Position numbers and translations under genes: made by a program. 64,000 nt of DNA, taken from contig NZ_AFOY02000008.1 of NCBI RefSeq assembly GCF_000217955.3, positions 186,001 through 250,000 on the forward strand. The letters run 5' to 3'. Below the pieces are notes generated by a model that saw nothing but the letters and a program-made list of their open reading frames with translations, made no database searches and was not told the DNA's origin. Positions 55,690 through 64,000 of this stretch are shown piece after piece; positions within the stretch are counted from its first letter, which is position 1; each line of letters starts with the position of its first letter. The stretch is from Pseudomonas fluorescens HK44. Its GTDB lineage: Bacteria; Pseudomonadota; Gammaproteobacteria; Pseudomonadales; Pseudomonadaceae.

Positions 55690-57624
55690 GTGTCGGCCGT
55701 TCTCTCACTGTTACAAAGCCGTTTGTTGCGGCCCGTGTTCGTTACCCTTGGTATCGCCTTATTGGTGCAGGTGTTGGTGGCTGTCGCACTGACCCGGAGC
55801 ACCGTGACCGCATTGGAAGCCGATTTGGGCAATCGCCTCGGCGTCGATAGCCAGAAGCTTTCCGGCGAACTCGAACAGGCCGGGCGTGAAGTCACTTCGA
55901 GTCTTGATAGCCTCTCCACCAGCACCCGCCAGCGCCTGACCGCCGGTTTGTCGTCGCGACTCAAAGACGAGCAGGCGCAACTGCGTGCGGCGCTGGAAAA
56001 AGACCTGAAGGACTCGGCCAATGACATGGCACAGCTCCTGGCCTCGGTCGCACCCCGCGCCATGTGGGACAGCGACGTTCCAACACTGTCCGAATTCGCC
56101 CGTCGGGCCCAGCGCAATCCGAACGTGCTGTTCGTGGTGTACGACGACGCCACCGGTCAGCACCTGACCCGCTACCTGAACCGGGAAAACCCGATCAACC
56201 AGGCCCTTTTGGAAAAAGGCCAGGGTGAGCGGGCGCTGGATAAGGTGCTGGATGCGGCGAAACGCGATCCCTCGGTCTACTACCTCGAAGCCTCGATCAA
56301 TCCCAATGGCGTGGAAATTGGCAAGGTGCTGATGGGGGTCTCCACGGCGTCGGTGGAAACTGACCTGGTAGCCCTCGACAAGCGCTTCTCGGCGTTGATC
56401 GCCAGCAGTGATCAACTGGTCGGCGACAGCCTCAAGGGCGCAGCAGCGGATAGCGCTACGGCCATGCGCTCGCGCTTGCAGTCGGCGCAGTCCACGGCCA
56501 CCGTGATGAAAGCCAACACCGCCAGCACCGTTCAGGAAGCGGCGGCGACCTTGCGCTGGCGGATCGGCATGGCGCTGGCGCTGGTCGGCTGCGGTGTCTT
56601 GCTGCTACTGGCGGTCGTACTTGGGCGGCGGGTGGTCAATCGCCTGAAGCTGCTGATTGCGGCAATGGACGATCTGGCCGCGGGTGATGGCGACCTGACC
56701 AAGCGCGTGCAGATCAACAGCAAAGATGAGATCGGCGACATGGCATCGGCGGTCAATCGCTTTGTGGATAAGTTGCAGCCGATCGTTCGCGAGGCGGGTG
56801 ATGTGGCCCAGCGCACCGGCGTGGAAATCGGTGCCATGAGCAAGCGCAATGCCGGCGCCGATGCGGCGGCGAAATCCCAGCGCGATGAAGTGGCGGAGAG
56901 CTTGCGTGCCTTGTCGCAAATGGCTGACGAGGCGCAGGCCGAAAGCCACGCGATGCAGGCGGCGTTGCAGCAGGTGGTGGATATTCGTCAGGCGACGGAT
57001 GAAAACACCCGTACCTCGGCGCAGGTCGGCAGTCTCATCGAGGCATTGGCCGGGCAGGTCGATACCGGGGCTAAAGTCATCGAACGCCTGGCGCAGCAGA
57101 GCGAGCAGATTGAAGTGGTGCTGGAGGTGATTCACGGGATCGCCGAGCAGACCAACTTGCTGGCGCTGAACGCAGCGATCGAAGCGGCGCGGGCCGGTGA
57201 GACCGGGCGCGGTTTTGCGGTGGTGGCCGATGAAGTGCGGGCGCTGGCCAGCAAGACTCAAAGCTCGACCGGCGACATTCAGGCGCACATCGGGGCGTTG
57301 CAGCAAGGCGCTCGCGAGGCCGTAGCGGCGATCGGGCAGGCGGGGCGTCAGGCCAGCGAAGGTTTGCTGGTATTGCGCGACAGTGCGCGCTTGCAGCAGT
57401 CGGTGCAGGTTTCCGTCGAACAGGTGCATGCGGCCATCGGTCTGGCGACTCAGGCGGCGGCCCATCAGGCCAAAGGCGCGCACGCGGTGCGTGGGCGGGT
57501 CGAGACGATTCATGCCCAGGCCGAGCGTGCGGCGCAGGCAGTCGTGGAAACCACAGCCAGCGGCAAGGTGCTGGACAGCCTGGCGGCGCAACTGAAGGCG
57601 AGCCTGGGGCAGTTCCGGGCTTGA
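55690..57624 (+). CDS. Methyl-accepting chemotaxis protein
   Basis: A 644-residue receptor. The first membrane helix ([19 protein letters not shown], about 18-36) and the second ([23 protein letters not shown], about 295-317) flank a 250-residue periplasmic ligand domain rich in helices and with heptads at its ends. A HAMP domain (about 320-370, [16 protein letters not shown]) and the cytoplasmic signalling domain with the hairpin tip [21 protein letters not shown] follow. The start is the GTG at 55690 with AGAGGGAT upstream; a GTG at 55669 is also possible. The ligand is not predictable. There is no C-terminal CheR-docking pentapeptide. Confidence 0.93.
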   Translation: MSAVLSLLQSRLLRPVFVTLGIALLVQVLVAVALTRSTVTALEADLGNRLGVDSQKLSGELEQAGREVTSSLDSLSTSTRQRLTAGLSSRLKDEQAQLRAALEKDLKDSANDMAQLLASVAPRAMWDSDVPTLSEFARRAQRNPNVLFVVYDDATGQHLTRYLNRENPINQALLEKGQGERALDKVLDAAKRDPSVYYLEASINPNGVEIGKVLMGVSTASVETDLVALDKRFSALIASSDQLVGDSLKGAAADSATAMRSRLQSAQSTATVMKANTASTVQEAAATLRWRIGMALALVGCGVLLLLAVVLGRRVVNRLKLLIAAMDDLAAGDGDLTKRVQINSKDEIGDMASAVNRFVDKLQPIVREAGDVAQRTGVEIGAMSKRNAGADAAAKSQRDEVAESLRALSQMADEAQAESHAMQAALQQVVDIRQATDENTRTSAQVGSLIEALAGQVDTGAKVIERLAQQSEQIEVVLEVIHGIAEQTNLLALNAAIEAARAGETGRGFAVVADEVRALASKTQSSTGDIQAHIGALQQGAREAVAAIGQAGRQASEGLLVLRDSARLQQSVQVSVEQVHAAIGLATQAAAHQAKGAHAVRGRVETIHAQAERAAQAVVETTASGKVLDSLAAQLKASLGQFRA

Positions 57625-57637
57625 TTGCCTGAAGATC

Positions 57638-57715
57638 AAAAGATCGCAGCCTGCGGCAGCTCACACAGGAATATGCGTTTCCCCGTGTGGGAGCTGCCGC
57701 AGGCTGCGATCTTTT
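57638..57715. repeat. Inverted repeat, GATCGCAGCCTGCGGCAGCTC family
   Basis: AAAGATCGCAGCCTGCGGCA and TGCCGCAGGCTGCGATCTTT form a stem of about 28 bp (with CTCACAC/GTGTGGGAG). It is a common type of pseudomonad intergenic repeat, here after the MCP gene and potentially its transcript end (CTTTTACTTT follows). Confidence 0.85.
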
Positions 57716-57784
57716 ACTTTATCGGCGACTCAAATACATCCAGCAGGGATGGCGGTGGCTGGAGATTATCGAAGGCCGGAAACG

Positions 57785-57810
57785 CAAAAACCCGCGAAAG
57801 CGGGTTTTTG
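57785..57810. terminator. Terminator between MCP and first tRNA-Leu
   Basis: CAAAAACCCGC GAAA GCGGGTTTTTG: 6-bp GC stem plus A/T extension, bidirectional. It lies 34 bp past the tRNA 3' end on the minus strand. Confidence 0.88.
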
Positions 57811-57844
57811 TGAGGTTCAAGATCGTTAATCTTGAACGTTGAAT

Positions 57845-57931
57845 TGGTGCCCAGAAGAAGACTCGAACTTCCACGACCTTGCGGTCACCAGCACCTGAAG
57901 CTGGCGTGTCTACCAATTTCACCATCTGGGC
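57845..57931 (-). tRNA. tRNA-Leu (anticodon CAG)
   Basis: An 87-nt cloverleaf with a long variable arm, including encoded CCA. Read on the minus strand it starts GCCCAGATGGTGAAATTGGT, has the anticodon stem-loop CCAGC TTCAGGT GCTGG (anticodon CAG), and T-loop GTTCGAGTC. It decodes CUG, the most used leucine codon in this GC-rich genome. It is identical to the copy at 58097-58183. Confidence 0.95.
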
Positions 57932-57965
57932 AGTATCAGCAACGTTGCCGCTGTTGATGTGGCGC

Positions 57966-57994
57966 ACTATACGGAGAGCGTTTTGATCTGTAAA
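57966..57994 (-). promoter_or_regulatory. Promoter of the first tRNA-Leu
   Basis: On the minus strand TTTACA (-35, 57994-57989), 17 bp, TATAGT (-10, 57971-57966), followed by a GC-rich discriminator (GCGCCAC), as in stringently controlled stable-RNA promoters. The same layout occurs at the second copy. Confidence 0.85.
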
Positions 57995-58032
57995 CCCCTG
58001 ATTTAATTTTAATAAATCAAATGGCTAAAATG

Positions 58033-58058
58033 CAAAAACCCGCTTTCGCGGGTTTTTG
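58033..58058. terminator. Terminator of the second tRNA-Leu
   Basis: CAAAAACCCGC TTTC GCGGGTTTTTG, 39 bp past the tRNA 3' end on the minus strand. Same stem as the terminator at 57785 with a different loop (TTTC instead of GAAA). Confidence 0.88.
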
Positions 58059-58096
58059 TGTGAGCCTTGAAATTGAACTAATCTCAAGCTCGAAAT

Positions 58097-58183
58097 TGGT
58101 GCCCAGAAGAAGACTCGAACTTCCACGACCTTGCGGTCACCAGCACCTGAAGCTGGCGTGTCTACCAATTTCACCATCTGGGC
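58097..58183 (-). tRNA. tRNA-Leu (anticodon CAG), second copy
   Basis: The 87-nt sequence is identical to the copy at 57845-57931 over its full length, including the encoded CCA. It lies upstream of the other copy in transcription order, with its own promoter and terminator. Confidence 0.95.
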
Positions 58184-58218
58184 AGTATCGACATGCGTCT
58201 GCGTCGTCGATGGCGCGC

Positions 58219-58247
58219 ACTATACGGAGCGTCCTTTTAACTGTAAA
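58219..58247 (-). promoter_or_regulatory. Promoter of the second tRNA-Leu
   Basis: Minus strand: TTTACA (58247-58242), 17 bp, TATAGT (58224-58219), then GCGCGCC. The 17-bp spacer differs in part from that of the first copy (GTTAAAAGGACGCTCCG versus GATCAAAACGCTCTCCG). Confidence 0.85.
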
Positions 58248-58408
58248 CCCCTGGTCTCAAAAAAAACTGAAAAATATTACGAGCGGTGCTTAATGCTGTC
58301 TTTCCAGGCGGAGGAAGGGGCTTTTAGGTCCTCCAAGAGCCTGAAATTTCCCGTTTCATTACGCCTATGCCAAACTAACCCGCATATAGACAAGGTGAAA
58401 ACTCTCTA

Positions 58409-61039
58409 ATGGCCGATTGGCAATCCCTCGATCCCGAGGCCGCTCGTGAAGCGGAAAAATATGAAAACCCTATTCCTAGCCGCGAACTGATCCTTCAGCA
58501 CCTTGCTGATCGGGGTTCGCCTGCTAACCGCGAGCAACTGGTCGAAGAGTTTGGTCTGACCACAGAAGACCAGATCGAAGCCCTGCGCCGCCGCCTGCGC
58601 GCCATGGAGCGCGATGCTCAACTGATCTATACCCGCCGCGGCACTTACGCGCCGGTAGACAAGCTCGACCTGATCCTGGGGCGCATCAGCGGTCACCGTG
58701 ACGGCTTCGGCTTCCTGATCCCGGACGACGGCAGTGACGACCTGTTCATGAGCCCCGCGCAGATGCGTCTGGTGTTCGACGGCGACCGTGCATTGGCACG
58801 GGTTTCCGGCCTCGACCGTCGTGGTCGCCGCGAAGGCGTGATCGTCGAAGTGGTCTCGCGTGCTCACGAAAGCATCGTCGGCCGCTACTTCGAAGAAGGC
58901 GGCATCGGCTTTGTGGTGGCCGACAACCCGAAGATCCAGCAGGAAGTGCTGGTCACGCCGGGTCGTAACGCCAACGCCAATATCGGCCAATTCGTTGAAG
59001 TGAAGATCACGCACTGGCCGACTCCGCGCTTCCAGCCGCAAGGCGATGTGGTGGAAGTGGTTGGCAACTACATGGCGCCGGGCATGGAAATCGATATTGC
59101 CCTGCGGACCTACGACATTCCTCACGTCTGGCCGGAAGCGGTGCTCAAAGAAGCCGCCAAGCTCAAGCCGGAAGTCGAAGAGAAAGACAAAGAGAAGCGC
59201 ATTGACCTGCGTCATCTGCCGTTCGTCACCATCGACGGCGAAGATGCCCGCGACTTCGATGACGCGGTCTACTGCGAAGCCAAGCCAGGCAAGCTGCGGC
59301 TGTTCTCCGGCGGCTGGAAGTTGTACGTGGCGATTGCCGACGTTTCCAGCTACGTGAAGATCGGTTCGGCGCTGGATGCCGAGTCCCAGGTGCGCGGCAA
59401 CTCGGTGTACTTCCCCGAGCGCGTGGTGCCGATGCTGCCTGAGCAGCTGTCCAACGGCTTGTGCTCGCTGAACCCGCATGTCGATCGCCTGGCCATGGTT
59501 TGCGAGATGACCATCTCCAAATCCGGCGAGATGACCGACTATTGCTTCTATGAAGCGGTGATTCACTCCCACGCGCGTCTGACCTACAACAAGGTCAGCG
59601 CGATGCTGGAGCAGCCGAAAACCACCGAGGCTCGTCAGCTTCGTGGCGAGTACACCGACGTGGTGCCGCACCTCAAGCAGCTCTACTCGCTGTACAAGGT
59701 GTTGCTGGCGGCCCGTCACGTGCGCGGGGCGATCGATTTCGAAACGCAGGAAACCCGAATCATCTTCGGTTCCGAGCGCAAGATCGCCGAAATCCGTCCG
59801 ACCGTGCGCAACGACGCGCACAAGTTGATCGAGGAGTGCATGCTGGCGGCCAACGTGGCCACCGCCGAGTTCCTCAAGAAACACGAAATCCCTGCGCTGT
59901 ACCGGGTTCACGATGGTCCGCCACCAGAGCGTCTGGAAAAACTCCGCGCCTTCCTCGGTGAGCTCGGCCTGTCCCTGCACAAGGGCAAGGACGGCCCGTC
60001 GCCGAAGGATTACCAGGCGTTGCTGGCCGGGATCAAGGATCGTCCGGATTTCCACCTGATCCAGACCGTCATGTTGCGCTCGTTGAGCCAGGCGGTGTAC
60101 AGCGCTGATAACCAGGGCCACTTCGGCCTGAATTACGAAGCCTATACCCACTTCACCTCGCCGATCCGCCGTTACCCGGACTTGCTCACGCACCGGGCGA
60201 TTCGCAGTGTCATCCATTCCAAACAAGACACGCCACACGTGCGTCGTGCCGGGGCGATGACCATTCCGAAAGCGCGCATCTACCCGTACGACGAGGCGGC
60301 GCTGGAGCAGCTCGGCGAGCAGTGCTCGATGAGCGAACGCCGTGCCGACGAAGCGACCCGCGACGTGGTGAACTGGCTCAAGTGCGAGTTCATGAAAGAT
60401 CGCGTGGGCGAGTCGTTCCCGGGTGTGATCACCGCGGTGACCGGTTTTGGCCTGTTCGTCGAGCTGACCGACATCTACGTCGAAGGTCTGGTCCACGTGA
60501 CCGCTTTGCCGGGCGATTACTACCACTTCGACCCTGTGCATCACCGTCTGGCCGGTGAGCGTACCGGTCGCAGCTTCCGCCTCGGCGATACCGTCGAAGT
60601 GCGTGTGATGCGGGTTGACCTGGACGAGCGCAAGATCGACTTCGAGATGGCTGAAAAAACCATCAGCGCACCGATTGGCCGCAAGAAGCGTGGTGCAGAA
60701 ACCTCAGCGCCTGCTGCCAAGACTGCTGCTGAGCCGGCACCGGCCAAAACCGGTCGTCGCGGTCCGGCGAAGGAAAAAGCGGTCGAGGCCTATCGCCCGA
60801 GCGATGCGGCGGCAAAAAACGCCGAAGTCCGCAAAAGTCGTGAAATGAAGCAGGCGTTGTTGGCCGAAGCGAAAAGCGGCGGTAAAGCGGCGTCTGGGGG
60901 AAAGACCGGGCGGTCGGCGCCTGAAAAGGCCTCCGGCGGCAAGCCAGCCAAACCGAGTAAACACCGTAAAGGCCCGCCAAAAGCGGGCTCGGCTCCAGCC
61001 AAAAGCGGCGGGGCACGTAAACCTAAGGCCAAGTCATGA
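58409..61039 (+). CDS. rnr: Ribonuclease R
   Basis: An 876-residue 3'-5' exoribonuclease. N-terminal helix-turn-helix-like and two cold-shock domains (about 20-230), catalytic RNB domain with the acidic cluster DGEDARDFDDAVY (about 272-284), a C-terminal S1 domain (about 645-730, ITAVTGFGLFVELTDIYVEGLVHV), and a long Lys/Ala/Pro/Gly-rich tail (about 745-876). The tail is longer than in E. coli RNase R (813 residues). It digests structured RNA and rRNA decay products. rlmB overlaps its last 4 bases. Confidence 0.96.
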   Translation: MADWQSLDPEAAREAEKYENPIPSRELILQHLADRGSPANREQLVEEFGLTTEDQIEALRRRLRAMERDAQLIYTRRGTYAPVDKLDLILGRISGHRDGFGFLIPDDGSDDLFMSPAQMRLVFDGDRALARVSGLDRRGRREGVIVEVVSRAHESIVGRYFEEGGIGFVVADNPKIQQEVLVTPGRNANANIGQFVEVKITHWPTPRFQPQGDVVEVVGNYMAPGMEIDIALRTYDIPHVWPEAVLKEAAKLKPEVEEKDKEKRIDLRHLPFVTIDGEDARDFDDAVYCEAKPGKLRLFSGGWKLYVAIADVSSYVKIGSALDAESQVRGNSVYFPERVVPMLPEQLSNGLCSLNPHVDRLAMVCEMTISKSGEMTDYCFYEAVIHSHARLTYNKVSAMLEQPKTTEARQLRGEYTDVVPHLKQLYSLYKVLLAARHVRGAIDFETQETRIIFGSERKIAEIRPTVRNDAHKLIEECMLAANVATAEFLKKHEIPALYRVHDGPPPERLEKLRAFLGELGLSLHKGKDGPSPKDYQALLAGIKDRPDFHLIQTVMLRSLSQAVYSADNQGHFGLNYEAYTHFTSPIRRYPDLLTHRAIRSVIHSKQDTPHVRRAGAMTIPKARIYPYDEAALEQLGEQCSMSERRADEATRDVVNWLKCEFMKDRVGESFPGVITAVTGFGLFVELTDIYVEGLVHVTALPGDYYHFDPVHHRLAGERTGRSFRLGDTVEVRVMRVDLDERKIDFEMAEKTISAPIGRKKRGAETSAPAAKTAAEPAPAKTGRRGPAKEKAVEAYRPSDAAAKNAEVRKSREMKQALLAEAKSGGKAASGGKTGRSAPEKASGGKPAKPSKHRKGPPKAGSAPAKSGGARKPKAKS

Positions 61040-61803
61040 GTCAGTTGGAAAAAATCTACGGCGTGCATGCCGTAGAAGCATTGCTGCGTCATCACCCGAA
61101 ACGCGTCAAGCAGATCTGGCTGGCCGAAGGCCGCAGTGATCCGCGCGTTCAGACGCTGATCGAGTTGGCCGGCGAAAACCGCGTTGCAGTCGGCCAGGCC
61201 GAGCGTCGTGAGCTGGATGCCTGGGTTGAAGGCGTGCATCAGGGCGTGGTGGCGGACGTGAGTCCAAGCCAGGTCTGGGGCGAGGCAATGCTCGACGAGC
61301 TGCTCGACCGTACTGAAGGCGCACCGCTGCTGTTGGTGCTCGACGGCGTAACCGACCCGCACAACCTCGGTGCTTGCCTGCGTTCTGCCGACGCAGCGGG
61401 TGCCTTGGCAGTGATCGTTCCAAAGGACAAGTCGGCGACCCTGACTCCAACGGTGCGTAAAGTCGCTTGCGGGGCCGCGGAAGTGATTCCGTTGGTGGCC
61501 GTGACCAACCTGGCACGCACCCTGGAAAAGCTCAAGCAACGTGGCTTGTGGGTTGTCGGTACGGCGGGGGAGGCTGAGCAGGATCTGTATCAGCAGGACC
61601 TGACCGGCCCGACTATCTTGATCATGGGCGCGGAAGGCAGCGGGATGCGTCGTCTGACGCGTGATCTTTGCGACTACCTGGTGCGTTTGCCGATGGCGGG
61701 CAGCGTCAGCAGTCTCAACGTTTCCGTAGCGACCGGCGTCTGCCTGTTCGAAGCCTTGCGCCAGCGCGGCGTCAAAGCCGCCGCAACCTCCAAGAAGTCC
61801 TAA
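61036..61803 (+). CDS. rlmB: 23S rRNA Gm2251 2'-O-methyltransferase
   Basis: A 255-residue SpoU/TrmD-fold methyltransferase. The N-terminal substrate-binding domain starts EKIYGVHAVEALLRHHPKR. Conserved motifs: VLDGVTDPHNLGACLRSADA (motif 1), MGAEGSGMRRL (motif 2) and SVSSLNVSVATGVCLFEALRQRG (motif 3, trefoil knot). It methylates the peptidyl-transferase P-loop. Start overlaps rnr by 4 bp (ATGA), so the two are coupled, as in many gamma-proteobacteria. Confidence 0.95.
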   Translation: MSQLEKIYGVHAVEALLRHHPKRVKQIWLAEGRSDPRVQTLIELAGENRVAVGQAERRELDAWVEGVHQGVVADVSPSQVWGEAMLDELLDRTEGAPLLLVLDGVTDPHNLGACLRSADAAGALAVIVPKDKSATLTPTVRKVACGAAEVIPLVAVTNLARTLEKLKQRGLWVVGTAGEAEQDLYQQDLTGPTILIMGAEGSGMRRLTRDLCDYLVRLPMAGSVSSLNVSVATGVCLFEALRQRGVKAAATSKKS

Positions 61804-61820
61804 GTCGGCCACGATCCAAC

Positions 61821-61924
61821 TGTGGGAGCGAGCCTGCTCGCGATAGCGGTGTAACATTCAGCATGAATATTGAATGTTGCGCCCTCATCGCGAGCAGACG
61901 GAACGCCGCCCGGCTGCTCCCACA
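61821..61924. repeat. Inverted repeat with disrupted right arm
   Basis: TGTGGGAGCGAGCCTGCTCG... on the left. On the right the complementary arm is split: CATCGCGAGCAG, then about 15 unrelated bases, then CTGCTCCCACA. It is of the same family as 33474. The rest of the 331-bp rlmB-rpsF gap holds the rpsF promoter. Confidence 0.7.
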
Positions 61925-61987
61925 ATGGTTTGTGTTGGGGCGAAAAGTAGTGATGTGAACGAACTGTTCAAATAATCACCAATTGCC

Positions 61988-62016
61988 TTGCGCCGCTTCT
62001 GTCCCTTCTCTACAAT
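61988..62016 (+). promoter_or_regulatory. Probable rpsF operon promoter
   Basis: TTGCGC (61988-61993), 17 bp, TACAAT (62011-62016), followed by the GC-rich TGCGCCCC. The discriminator fits growth-rate/ppGpp-controlled ribosomal promoters. The rpsF start is about 118 bp downstream, leaving a leader that could carry feedback control. Confidence 0.55.
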
Positions 62017-62134
62017 TGCGCCCCTTGCTGTGACGGCAGGCACGCATGTGTCTATCGCCGGCAAGTCCATAAGTGTCATTCACTCCTTGTCTGACCGCTT
62101 TTGAGCGGCAGGCTACAACCCGTAAGGAGCATTC

Positions 62135-62557
62135 ATGCGTCATTACGAAATCATCTTTTTGGTCCACCCGGATCAAAGCGAGCAAGTCGGCGGCATGGTT
62201 GAGCGTTACACCAAGCTGATCGAAGAAGACGGCGGCAAAATCCACCGTCTGGAAGATTGGGGCCGTCGTCAACTGGCCTACGCAATCAACAATGTTCACA
62301 AGGCTCACTACGTGATGCTGAACGTTGAGTGCACTGGCAAGGCCCTGGCCGAGCTGGAAGACAACTTCCGCTACAACGATGCAGTGATCCGTAACCTGGT
62401 CATCCGTCGCGAAGAAGCCGTTACCGGCCAATCCGAGATGCTCAAGGCTGAAGAAAACCGCAGTGAGCGCCGTGAGCGTCGCGACCGTCCTGAGCACTCC
62501 GACGCCGAAGGCGTTGACAGTGATGACAGCGACAACAGCGATAACGCTGACGAGTAA
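62135..62557 (+). CDS. rpsF: 30S ribosomal protein S6
   Basis: A 140-residue protein. Core [18 protein letters not shown] and [25 protein letters not shown] are typical. The C-terminal 40 residues are highly charged ([10 protein letters not shown], then [13 protein letters not shown]). S6 tails are the substrate of RimK glutamylation; the ending ...DE suits that. GTAAGGAG precedes the ATG. Confidence 0.97.
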   Translation: MRHYEIIFLVHPDQSEQVGGMVERYTKLIEEDGGKIHRLEDWGRRQLAYAINNVHKAHYVMLNVECTGKALAELEDNFRYNDAVIRNLVIRREEAVTGQSEMLKAEENRSERRERRDRPEHSDAEGVDSDDSDNSDNADE

Positions 62558-62585
62558 TCCACGGACCTTTTGAGGAGCCTATTAC

Positions 62586-62816
62586 ATGGCACGTTTCTTC
62601 CGTCGTCGTAAATTCTGCCGCTTCACCGCTGAAGACGTGAAAGAGATCGATTACAAAGATCTCAACACTCTGAAAGCTTACGTATCCGAGACCGGCAAAA
62701 TTGTTCCAAGCCGCATCACCGGTACCAAAGCTCGTTATCAGCGTCAGCTGGCCACCGCTATCAAGCGCGCCCGCTTCCTGGCCCTGCTGGCCTACACCGA
62801 CAGCCACGGCCGCTGA
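62586..62816 (+). CDS. rpsR: 30S ribosomal protein S18
   Basis: A 76-residue basic protein ([21 protein letters not shown] ... [11 protein letters not shown] in outline) that forms a heterodimer with S6 on the platform of the 30S subunit. GAGGAG is 10 bp before the ATG; 28 bp after rpsF. Confidence 0.97.
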
Positions 62817-62852
62817 GACCGGGCAGTCGACACGTAGCAAAGGATTGAATGC

Positions 62853-63746
62853 ATGCGCGCCATAGCTGAGTTCATCATGCGCGGTCGTATGCAGGCCACT
62901 CTCGTAGTGGCTGGATGCGCGGCATTGCCGTTGTTGTACTGGTTGGGTGCTGCCGCCGGGAGCCTTGTGCTGCTGCGGCGCGGATTGAAGGACGCCCTTG
63001 GCGTTCTTGCTCTGGGAATACTGCCGGCATTGATCTGGTGGCTGTATTCCGATGATCCACGCGCACTCATGGTGCTGCTGGGGTCTTCGGGCCTTGCGTT
63101 GGTTTTGCGCGCAAGTGAGTCCTGGAACCGCGTGCTGCTGGTCAGCATAGCGATGGGATTGGTGTTTTCAGTGGTGTTGGGTGCGGCGTACCGCCCCCAG
63201 ATCGAGATGCTGGCGCAGGAACTGGTAAAGATCCTGCCGCTGGCCCTCGGTGACCTCTACCAGCAATTGTCGGTAGAGGAGCGAGCGCGTCTCGCCGCCC
63301 TGATTGCCCCGGTCCTGACCGGCCTGATAGCGGCCTTGTTGCAAATCGTCAGTGTGCTGAGCCTGATTGTCGGGCGCTACTGGCAGGCGTTGTTGTACAA
63401 CCCCGGTGGTTTTGGTCGCGAGTTTCGCGCCATCCGAATCCCGCTGGGGCCGGCGATGTTGCTGCTGGCGTGCATGCTTCTGGGGCCGAACTTCGGTTCC
63501 CAGCTGGCCATGTTGACGCCGTTGTGCAGCGTACCGCTGGTGTTCGCCGGGCTGGCCTTGATTCATGGGCTGGTGGCTGAAAAGCGACTGGCCAGGTTTT
63601 GGCTGGTGGGGTTGTACGTAACGCTGTTGCTGTTTATGCAGCTGATCTATCCGTTGCTGGTGGTCCTGGCCATTGTCGACAGCCTGATTGATTTTCGCGG
63701 TCGTTTGACGCCGAAAGACGTCGATAGCGCGAACGGTGAAGGTTAA
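62853..63746 (+). CDS. DUF2232-like membrane protein
   Basis: A 297-residue integral membrane protein with about eight hydrophobic segments (for example LVVAGCAALPLLYWLGAAAGSL and VTLLLFMQLIYPLLVVLAIVDSL). It occupies the slot between rpsR and rplI, held by DUF2232/YybS-type proteins in Pseudomonas (PA4933). Function unknown; co-transcription with ribosomal genes may mean only housekeeping expression. Start ATG at 62853 follows AAAGGATTG. Confidence 0.8.
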   Translation: MRAIAEFIMRGRMQATLVVAGCAALPLLYWLGAAAGSLVLLRRGLKDALGVLALGILPALIWWLYSDDPRALMVLLGSSGLALVLRASESWNRVLLVSIAMGLVFSVVLGAAYRPQIEMLAQELVKILPLALGDLYQQLSVEERARLAALIAPVLTGLIAALLQIVSVLSLIVGRYWQALLYNPGGFGREFRAIRIPLGPAMLLLACMLLGPNFGSQLAMLTPLCSVPLVFAGLALIHGLVAEKRLARFWLVGLYVTLLLFMQLIYPLLVVLAIVDSLIDFRGRLTPKDVDSANGEG

Positions 63747-63765
63747 AAGTTAAGAGGATTTTCAC

Positions 63766-64000
63766 ATGCAACTGATCCTTCTGGAAAAAGTCACCAACCT
63801 GGGCAACCTGGGTGACAAAGTGAACGTTAAGGCTGGTTACGGTCGTAACTACCTGCTGCCTTACGGCAAAGCTACCGCTGCGACCGCTGCCAACCTGGCT
63901 GCGTTCGAAGAGCGTCGCGCTGAGCTGGAAAAAGCCGCAGCAGACCGTAAAACTTCGGCTGAAAACCGCGCTGCCCAACTGGCTGAGCTGGAAGTGACTA
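63766..64000 (+). CDS. rplI: 50S ribosomal protein L9, 3' truncated by window edge
   Basis: The first 78 codons are present. [19 protein letters not shown] and [16 protein letters not shown] are the conserved L9 N-terminal domain, followed by the start of the long connecting helix ([20 protein letters not shown]). AGAGGATT precedes the ATG. The reading frame is open at the window end. Confidence 0.97.
   Translation, partial: MQLILLEKVTNLGNLGDKVNVKAGYGRNYLLPYGKATAATAANLAAFEERRAELEKAAADRKTSAENRAAQLAELEVT

Noticed and set aside
57845..58183. The tRNA duplication as a prophage or island attachment site
   Set aside because: Both copies are complete with own promoters, and there is no integrase or foreign gene between or beside them.
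58406..60544. A 712-codon minus-strand frame
   Set aside because: Antisense to rnr; same codon-bias artefact and no ribosome binding site.

Overview
The window is a stretch of chromosome from a fluorescent pseudomonad, most likely the Pseudomonas fluorescens group. The evidence is high GC coding DNA, gene order matching the P. aeruginosa PA4996-PA4932 block (hldE ... rplI) in a single run, and intergenic inverted repeats built on GTGGCGAGGGAGCTTGCTCC, a type abundant in P. fluorescens-group genomes. I see no rRNA, prophage, insertion sequence or CRISPR array. Most of the region is core genome; the least ordinary part is the first 8 kb.

Region 1 (1-8.9 kb) is a lipopolysaccharide (LPS) and envelope-glycan cluster. 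It holds a 5'-truncated GT-B-like transferase, a family-25 glycosyltransferase, an O-antigen ligase fused to a kinase-like domain, the lipid A-core flippase MsbA, a carbohydrate-type sulfotransferase translationally coupled to an APS kinase, and HldE (ADP-heptose synthesis). The sulfotransferase/APS-kinase pair sits between msbA and hldE, which are adjacent in P. aeruginosa. It suggests dedicated PAPS supply for sulfating LPS or another surface glycan.

Region 2 (9-16.6 kb) has a minus-strand trio (FAD oxidoreductase, aldo/keto reductase, degenerate-Nudix protein), an SMR transporter divergent from a LysR regulator with a clear T-N11-A operator, waaA (Kdo transferase) and a TolC-family outer-membrane channel. 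Region 3 (16.7-20.4 kb) is thiamine: a TPP riboswitch, thiC and the HMP transporter cytX.

Region 4 (20.3-32.1 kb) contains an RsiV-like lipoprotein, then nudF, a DUF1249 gene, cpdA, yqiA, parE, a phytase-like esterase and parC, then a PqiC-type lipoprotein and an AhpA/YtjB membrane protein divergent from serB. Region 5 (32.2-41.5 kb) carries serB, the minus-strand unit HDOD-rhdA-psd, motAB behind a candidate FliA promoter, rsgA, orn and a TRIC channel.

Region 6 (41.5-55.6 kb) is the conserved queG / nnr-tsaE-amiB-mutL-miaA-hfq-hflX-hflK-hflC superoperon, followed by hisZ and purA. Many of its genes overlap or abut by a few bases. Region 7 (55.7-64 kb) has a methyl-accepting chemotaxis protein, two tRNA-Leu(CAG) genes each with its own promoter and terminator, rnr-rlmB, and the ribosomal operon rpsF-rpsR-DUF2232-rplI, whose last gene runs off the window. 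REP-like inverted-repeat pairs occupy most intergenic gaps over 100 bp.
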